Shown here: positions 25,401 through 34,400 of the stretch, in pieces
Position numbering within the stretch: position 1 is the first letter of the stretch
Layout of the letters: the number at the start of each line of letters is the position of its first letter
Origin: Pelobates cultripes
Lineage: Eukaryota; Chordata; Amphibia; Anura; Pelobatidae
Assembly (NCBI GenBank): GCA_933207985.1
Contig: OW240912.1
Coordinates: 233,620,628 to 233,684,627, forward strand
Length of the DNA: 64,000 nt
Direction of reading: 5' to 3'
Made by a program: the position numbers and the translations under genes
The notes under the pieces: model-generated
Databases searched by the model: none
What the model saw: only the letters and a program-made list of their open reading frames with translations
Told to the model about the DNA's origin: nothing

Positions 25401-28400
25401 ACATTGAAATTTGCCTGGTTGGTCATGTTGAATTTGAGAGCGTATGGTAGCCCAGGAATGAGAATTGCCCCCATGATGGCATACCATTTGCAAGAGAAGA
25501 CAACCCAAGGTATCGCAAATGGGGTATATGTCCAGTCTTATTTAGTAGCCACTTAGTCACAAACACTGGCCAAAGTTGGCATTCAGAATTGTCTTTTGCA
25601 TTTTTTTATATATATAAAAATATAATATTTGTATTAGTTTTATCACAAATTACATAAAAACTCGAATAAATACAAATTTCTTCACAATAGTCTTGCTTTG
25701 ACACAAATTACATAAAACATACAAAACAATCTGGGGGAAAAAAAGTGTTTTGCATTTTTAACACACAAACAAATATATTTTTTTTTTTAGAAAAGTCTTT
25801 ATTTTTTATCATTTTAATATGGCCCAACACCTCTTTTACATATTTTTTAAAATGCAACAACTTAATGCATTTAGTTATAGCTAGGGTATTATGCAAATCA
25901 TTTTAAAACTGCAATTCTTTTGACAGAGATGAAATGCAAAATAACCTAAAAATAATTTCAGAAATAAACATTTGTTCAGTGATTTAAAAATAACCAGTTA
26001 GAGTTAACACGCAAAATACCTAAAACATAGATCTCTATTCACAACCTAAAATTCATCTCTTGTTTTTTTTTTAATTCTTTATTTTTGAGTGCATGAAGAA
26101 TGATACACATGTGCTGGTAATGCCACAATAGCAGATACCGGCCACTTGAGAATAACATAACTATGGCATAAAATAGGACTGCACAGATTTTTCTTGTATA
26201 AAACAGGCTTAAGTTTGGGTAAAACGTTGACTGAAAAATTATACAAACAAATATGAATATCAGTTAACTTTGATAATCCGCTTAACAGGATGCCATTGAG
26301 ATTAAAGGAAGTGATATGTCGGACTGTCTGTAATACTCTGGTTCGCCCTGGCGCCTGTTGATGTTGCGTAGTTTATGATACATTTCACAGTGTAGGAGAT
26401 GTTTGTTGGGCATTAACTAAAATGGTTAGCAGATATTAATGTACTGCTTGTCTGATTAAGTAGGTGGTTGAGACCGTGTTAGTGAGCCTGAGAAGAGGCA
26501 TGTACATGCTCAAGATTATCTAGTGGTTTTAGCTTACTGTATTGGGTAGTTTCTCGATAGCCAATGTAGAGACAGAGTATTTTGAGTTGATACTTAGGTA
26601 AAATGTCGTGTATATCATACGTGCGGTGGGTACCGGTCTGACAGCGTATAGAAGGATCCTCTCGAGTCTGTCCCCTTTCTCCATATCCTCACTTGTCTTC
26701 TTTTGCATTTAAGTGCCCTCTGTGTCTCTGTGCTACGGCCTGTGTGCAGTTCCCCCTTTGTTCCGTCTGCCCCACTCCCCCCTTGCGAACTGGCTGTTCC
26801 CTAGTCGGGAGGCATATGATCCATTTCTGGTCTCCCTTTTGTCCCGTGTGCCCTGCCAGTCTGTGTGGTAATTAAGTGGTGCCTCTGTTGCCCCTCCGGG
26901 TAATCTTTGCGGTCTCGAGCTGACTAGGGAGGGGGATGGGGGTGCCCAGGTGTAGCTCCCAACTGACAGTGTTTTGTAGAGCGCTTGGTTGCCTCTGCTT
27001 CTCCGTGTAGTCGTCCATACTCCCCTGAACCTGTCTATTTGAATAGTAGTTAGGTGTGCCTCCCTTGTTGGCTAGTCAGTTAGCCTGCTGTTGTGTGGGT
27101 AGTGGGTAGTGAAGTGTAGTGAAGGGTAGTGAAGTGTACCAAGGCATTATAAAAACATAACATTGGTGAACAGTAAATAAATGAAAGTAGCTAATCAACT
27201 AAAATGCAGACATTATACATCATCAAGGTCGCGAGACCAACGTCGGCCACAGCAGCGCTTCGCCTCTACCAGTCCCCTGTAGGAGATGAGTGATAAACAC
27301 ACTCTAGCTCTGTCAGTTCTATGGGGTTGTTGCTGTCGCGGTTTTCCCCGCTTCTTCTCCACCCCGGTGCTGCTCTCCTGTTCTACTTCTTCGCTGGTCA
27401 CGCACAGGGTCCTTTTGCTCCCCTGCTCCGAGGGTAATGTCTGCAGTTGCTGTAGGTCTTGTAAGAATTTTGTGGGGTCTTCCTCCAGCGATAATGATAG
27501 GACAGTGTCTTCTTTGTGAGTCACCACCAGTGTGCCCGCTGTGGTATCGGATGCCTCGTCTCTTAACTGGCTGGTAATGGGCATAAGTTTCCGTCTCTCC
27601 ATTAGAGTTGTGAATGGGAGGTCGTCAAAGATTCTGAATTCTTGTGGTTATCCACTTTGGTGGTGGGCGATTTTCTGGAGTGGGCCATAAGTGCCGCCTT
27701 AACTGATATGTACCGGGTGATGGCAATAATGTCCCTAAAGGCATCTGCTGGGGCGGTCAGGGCTTTTCGGATCCTGAAGGCTGCCGTGATCAGCCATGCC
27801 TCTACGTCTTTTCGCCCCCATGGTCTCTGCGACTGTTTGTGTATTCCAGTAAGGCTACCGGGCCTACCTCCGCTGGGGCTCCTCTAATGCGCATATTTCT
27901 CAGGTCAGATTTCCATACTTCCTGCAGGTCCAGCAACAGTCTTTTGATGTCGCCTTTTGTAGATGGCGAGTCGTCAGAGTCGGAATCCTCCGGCCGGTAC
28001 ACTGCGGTGGCCCGGTTTGTGGTCTGGAGGTTCTTGTCCTCATTACGTGTGTCTGAGTCACTGGCGCTATGCGGCCCGCCCAGCGCCATTTTAGGCTGCG
28101 GAGGATGTTGCGGCCTGTCAAAGGATCTCCTGATGTCGGGATGGTAGGAACCCTCCGGGCGGGTAAGTCTTTTGTTTTTCCGCCCCATCTCACTGTGGGG
28201 GGGGTTTAGCGCTGGTCGTAGGTCCATTTTAGGGTCTCAGTGCCGTGTCTTTGTGGCTATTTAGTGGGTTTTTGAGTGTTGTGAGCAGGAGCTCCACACA
28301 AACACGTCTTGGTAGCTGCTCTGCTTGGCCACGCCCCCCCACAAATATATTTTTTAAAGTAGACAACCCATGGTATTCAATATGGAGTATGTCCAAACAC

Positions 28401-31400
28401 TGGCCAAAGTTAGCATTCATATGAACATGTGGGGTGTGATTCAGAGATTTATGACAGATAACAGTGTTACAACGTCACTATTGATACATTTTAAAAAAAT
28501 ACATATTTTGAAACCGCGATTTCCTACTTGTACTTATAGCACTATAACTTGCCAAAAAAAGCAAAAAAAGCATGTAAACACTGGGTGTTTTTAAACTCAG
28601 GACAAAATTTTGAATCTATTTAGCAGTTTTTTTCATTAGCTTTTGTAGATAAGTAAAAGTCAAAAGACTTTTTTTTTTTTTTAAATATTTCATCATATTT
28701 TATTTTTTTTAAAGTAAATTATATGACATGATAGAAATAATGGTATGTAAAGAAAGCCCTTCTTGCCCTGAAAAAAACAATATATAATTTGTATGGGAAC
28801 AGTAAACGAGAGAGAAGAAAATTACAGCTAAACACAAACACCACAAAAGTGTTAAAACAGCCCTGGTCCTTAACATACAACATGGCCAAAACAGTCTGGT
28901 CCTTAAGAGCACGTTCGGGCCCCCTGTAATGAAGTCAGCACTGGGAGCAAGGCACAAGCGGTAATTTCCTCCCAGCTAACACAGTGCCATCCGGGAGGAA
29001 GGCAGAGGAGGGGAGCAGAGTGAAAGAAACTCTGACTCCCAACCGCCTTAGACAGCCCACTAGGCCCAAGGTAAGCCACCCTTTCTGCACCATCAAGGTA
29101 GGAAACGGGATTGTGGCTTACAATGTGTACATTTTGCACGCATGTCTGCATGTGAGTCAGTGTATCTGCATGTGTGTCAGTGTTTGTATCTGTATGAGTG
29201 TCATTCTGTGTATATGTATGTGTATCTGTCAGTGTGTGCACCCTTGTTTGTGAATCTATGTATGTCTTTGTGTATCTGTACGTGTGTAAGGTGAGTGCTT
29301 GCATCTGTATAGATGTCAGTATGCGTATCTGCGTGTGTCTGTATTTGGATGTGTATCAGTATGTGTGTGTGGCTATATATATGTGCATACATCTAAGCAT
29401 TCAAATGCCAACTCGACTCAAAAATACACCTGTGCATTCAAATGTCAATACATACAGACACAACCCTACATTTAAAGGCAAACACTACACACAAGTAAAC
29501 CACTGCTTTTAAATGGCTAAAGTACATAAAAACACCACACAAACTCCTACATTCACACACACTCCATATATAAACATGCTTGTATTTAAACACTGCTCAG
29601 TGCTAAATACAATCCTGAAAGGATGGGCAAATGGCAGATCCCCAGCTGCCAAAGAATTGTACGACAGATGGTAATCTACTTTTTGGCCATCCTTGTGATA
29701 GACGGGGCCCAAATAATTTCTTGCACCAGCCCTCTCTACTTTAGTTCCATCACTGGGGGGAGGAGAGATCTTTAATCCCAAGGGCAATTTTACTCTCTCT
29801 TATTCTCTTCCTATTTCTATCTTTGTACTATGCTTTCTCAAGGCTTGATTGGTGCCCAGAGGAGGAACATGAAAGGACCTGAGGGTACACAATCCTTCAT
29901 TCAAACTGGTTTTTACTCCATTGATAAAGCCTATATGGTGAAACGCATTTGGATGTATTATACTGCTTTTTAACTATTAAATAAAAAGATTTTGGTCCTT
30001 TTACTTCATTTGTACCATCATCTTTTATTTAACTTTTATTATTTTTAACAACAACCTGGCATCAACTATTTCCTTTCCATACTCCAAAGAATCCTAGGTG
30101 GGGATCATACCACCTATGATGTTGTCATAGAGGAGCCAGTCTGCTCTATACTTTGTGAGTATATTTTATTATATTTTATAGACCAGTAATATTTTATTGA
30201 GAGCACTTTTGCTGTTTTAGGGTCTTCCTTCTGGGCTCCTGATACTACTATCTTTAAGAACACTCATCATATATCCCATAGGCGGGGATTGTACCGCTGT
30301 ATGTTTATCACACCAGAGCCGGTATAAGCTCTACTAAATGTGAGTGTTATTACTATATTTTGTCATTTTTTTATCCACTGTGGAACATACTTCATTATTG
30401 TTTCCATTTTTTATCATCCCTTTCCTGGGTCCTTGATACTACCATACACAAGAGGACACTCACCACACATCCCATAAGCGGGGATTATACTGCTGAAGGT
30501 TATATATACCAGAGCTAGCTTAAGCTCTATTGAATATGAGTAGGAATTTTACCACTCTTCTTATATTGGCACTTCAAAGAACGTACTGCACTATTATTTC
30601 TTCTCAACGCATATCGCCTTCTCCTATATGTTTGAAAAGTGCAAGAACCACAACTCCCAGGCTTCAGAGACCTCCACTAGATTCCAGTTCCACATTGCTG
30701 GACTTTGTACCCACAGGGACTTATCCGAGCTAGGACTTTGTTTACTTTCCAATATTGTAGTGCAGCCCCATCCTTTGTTGTTTGTTATCTACCCAGAAGA
30801 ATATACTTTTTCACTCCATAGTAAACCAACACAAGTTGAAAACAACAAATCATCTGTTCTAAAACTCCGCTCCTCAATGTAACACTGTATTATAGATTTA
30901 TCAAGGGGGGTGCAGCTGCACCAGGGTCTGCGGACTTGTGTAACGAAATATGAATCACTTGGGTTTATGAGCCAAAAGTGCCTTTGTAAAGACAGTGTTG
31001 GAAGTACCCAGAGTAATTGATTCCTGCCTGCATGAAGGAGTGGTCAGAGTTGGTGATATCTGCTTGTCCAGTGGGTAAAGGGCAAAACCTGGTGGTGGTC
31101 CCTGGATCCACTGGAGAAGGGAAGGATGACTTAGCAGGACAGGTCTAGATACCAAGTTGTGGACCAGTCTACCCAGTTATCATTACAATAGCCATATATT
31201 AGCATCATTCACTAACCTCAGCATTAATTCCTAAGGTTCTGTGGGAAGCTGCTCCAGCTCCTAACATGTAGGCACCAGGAAGGTTGATCTTCTTAGCCAC
31301 TGTATTAACATTGTAAATCTGTAATACAATATTGATCAGTAAGTTTCAATAACTTTGGCAGTCTTCATATCAAACTAATCACTTTCTGTCAAACTGCTCC

Positions 31401-34400
31401 TGACCATATCAAACAGATCTTGGTGTTCTAAATGGCAGACAGTAGTTGTCTATCATGTTTCCCATATGGGTACATGTGTGTGTGCTCATGGCCAGTTCCC
31501 AAAATCCCTGTCCACTATTTTTTCAATTCCAATACCTCTACCTAAGTGACAGCTATGTTTTCCAGATACACATAGTGTTTATTTTATGGATGTTTTATTT
31601 GAGGTTTGCCCTTAATTGACAATGTAGCTTCTTTATTTCAAAACTCTGGCCAGTTGGCAGTATGTTGGAATGGATATTATTCGAGTGATGTCCATGTAAA
31701 CATACTGGTGGGATAACTATAAGAAAATGGATTTTAATCTTATGTGTATACAGTTACCCTTAACTATTTGCTAACAGAAACAGGTTTTTTCACTAAACTA
31801 AAACGTTAGAATAATATACAAGAAAACTGAAAATTGCAGGCCAAACATTTGAACAGAAAGTATCTAATTTAGCTTTTTTCAAGCACAGCTATTTATCTCT
31901 AAAATGTGTAATTCCTTTCTGAAAATCATCAAAATTCCTAGTTTAGTGACTAAATCCAAGGGTATTTCTGCATTTACAGATAAATCACACAATAATAGGA
32001 CATGTTCTTCAGTAACACATACTTTATCGAGGCGTACAGTTGGCACCAAATATGGAACGCCACCTACATCCGCAATCCTGGACTTCCCACAGATTCCTAA
32101 AAACATAACAATTAAAATCCATAAAGCCAAACAAAAAAAAAATGGAAATCAAAACTGAGTTTTGAACAAGTATTAAAAACTGCTGCATCAATTCCAACAA
32201 AATCAATTCCTTCCCTACTGAAATAAAATTTCAATAGAGAAGGAACACACCAAAGTATACTGAGAACTAGACTTGGCAATTTTGTGTGATGCTCATACCA
32301 AACCAGAAACATATTTCAGGTGTCAAAAACAAAAAAATCTGTTCGCTATATAGATTGTGTGTAGATGCATGTGCACAATTATTAGGTTGATTCACTAAAT
32401 TGTAAACCTATATAAATTCAGAGTGAATTTCAAGTTCAATCAAAAAAAAACAAAAAAAAACTTGGGAGGGGGGGGGAAATTCTCCCAATCATCTATGTTT
32501 TTACTTTGGTTTGGGACATTATATACTGAACAAGTGCTAGAAATATCATCCCTTTTATCCAGAGTCTCTTCCTTCTGGCCATAGGTAGATATAGAAAGGG
32601 AATGTAGGGAAGCAGCACCTTCAGTAACGTCCTCAAATCCAAGTGCATATATGTAAAGCGTATTTTAAGCTCCAAAAGATTGTAGGTATATTTCCTCTCT
32701 CTCATTCATATTCACCTGCAGCGTAAATACTACACTATATTCCATCTTTGTTCCATCTTTAATTAGATTTGAGGACATTACCGAAGGTGCGGCTTCCCTT
32801 TCTATGTTTTTACTTTGATTATATTAGCTACAAAATAGATTTAAAAAAATTAAATTACCATAACTTTATAGAAATTTACACTTTAATATATAGTGAATTT
32901 AAAAAGGATCAAGATGGTTGTACAGGAACTAGACATGCCTGAAGGCAAGTTTTACAAGAGAATGACGTGAATACTTGGGTTGTAATGTTTAGGGGGGACC
33001 TGTGCAATCTCTACACCTCCTTGTGCCATGGACATAATGACAGGCACTCAGCTCCATGCGGAGTTTCTTGGCTTGTATAAAACATCTGAAAAACATTGAT
33101 GAAATTCCCACTTTCAGTAGTTCTTCTCCAAGGGACACCTGGCTCCACTGTCAAATTCACTAAGAATCTATAGCATGTGATACCCAAGTTTTTCTGTTCC
33201 AAGAAAAAAAACCACATTGATAGATCTACACTGCATATATTATTCAATGTATATATATTAAGCTCAGCCTTCCTCAAATCTACATTTGTTAACACTTTTT
33301 TTTGCATGACTACTATTCTTGCAACACTAGCAAATCTTGTTTTCTTGATTACCTATATTACCCTCAAACACTATTGCCTGTCAATATATCATACATTTAA
33401 ATGAACACTAATGAAAATAATAATAGATATAACCTGAAAAGAAAGTAGACATATTTTTCTTGCTTTGTATGTTTCCCATGGGGGTATATGCAATATTAAT
33501 TAGCATTTTCTAAAATGAAACAAGAGGACATATACGATTTGATTTTCATCTACTATAGTCACTGATTTAGGCCCGGCCATCCTAAGGCTCAGTAATATGT
33601 TGCTATTACATGTTATACTGTTAAGGTAGCATAGGTTTGAGCTTTGCATGGAGTGTTATTCAATTTACCTTGACAGAAACTAGAGTTTTAAGAGACTGCT
33701 CTGTAACATCCTAACACATTTTTTTTTGTTTCTTTCATCCAGCTTTCACTCACCTTTCGGTTTCCCTCAATTTGGGAAACATCTCTCACCAGGCCTCCAT
33801 ATTCTGGAGTCTGGCAGTGACATATAGGCACTGCCTTCATTTGCATACACGATGTAAACTCTGTCCATGCATGTCCAGCACCCAGAAGCTAAAGCCACAG
33901 TTACATGCTCAGAGGAAGACATGGGAGCATGTACAACACTAGGACTACGAGCCAGGGAGCATCTCAAGAATAGACGTAAGGGATACAATGGACAGATGAG
34001 TATTAAGAGAAAAATAGAGCATGACAAAAGAAGAGGAGTTTGCATTAGGCTCCACCCCTAGTCAAGATAAGTCAAATGGAGGAAAAATACTAAGTCGAAG
34101 TAGCCCCTAGTTATTTTGTCAGAAAAAAAAAAAAAGAAAGAAAAGAAGAGTAGAAAAGAAGAGTAGAGGAACCGGTATAAGAAAGGTAAGTTGGACGTTG
34201 ATTGTTACGCTTTAAAATAAACCTTTTTTTAAGATTTAAAGTTGCTTTGTGAGTTAAAATATATTTGTAATATAATAAAATTAAAGAATATTACCTTTCA
34301 CAGGAAAACAAAAAGGTGTTTGTGTGAGATCAGGGCAGTCCACTATTCTGACATGGACTTCTGCATAATTCTTCTGTAATCCAACTTTAAAGACTGATAA

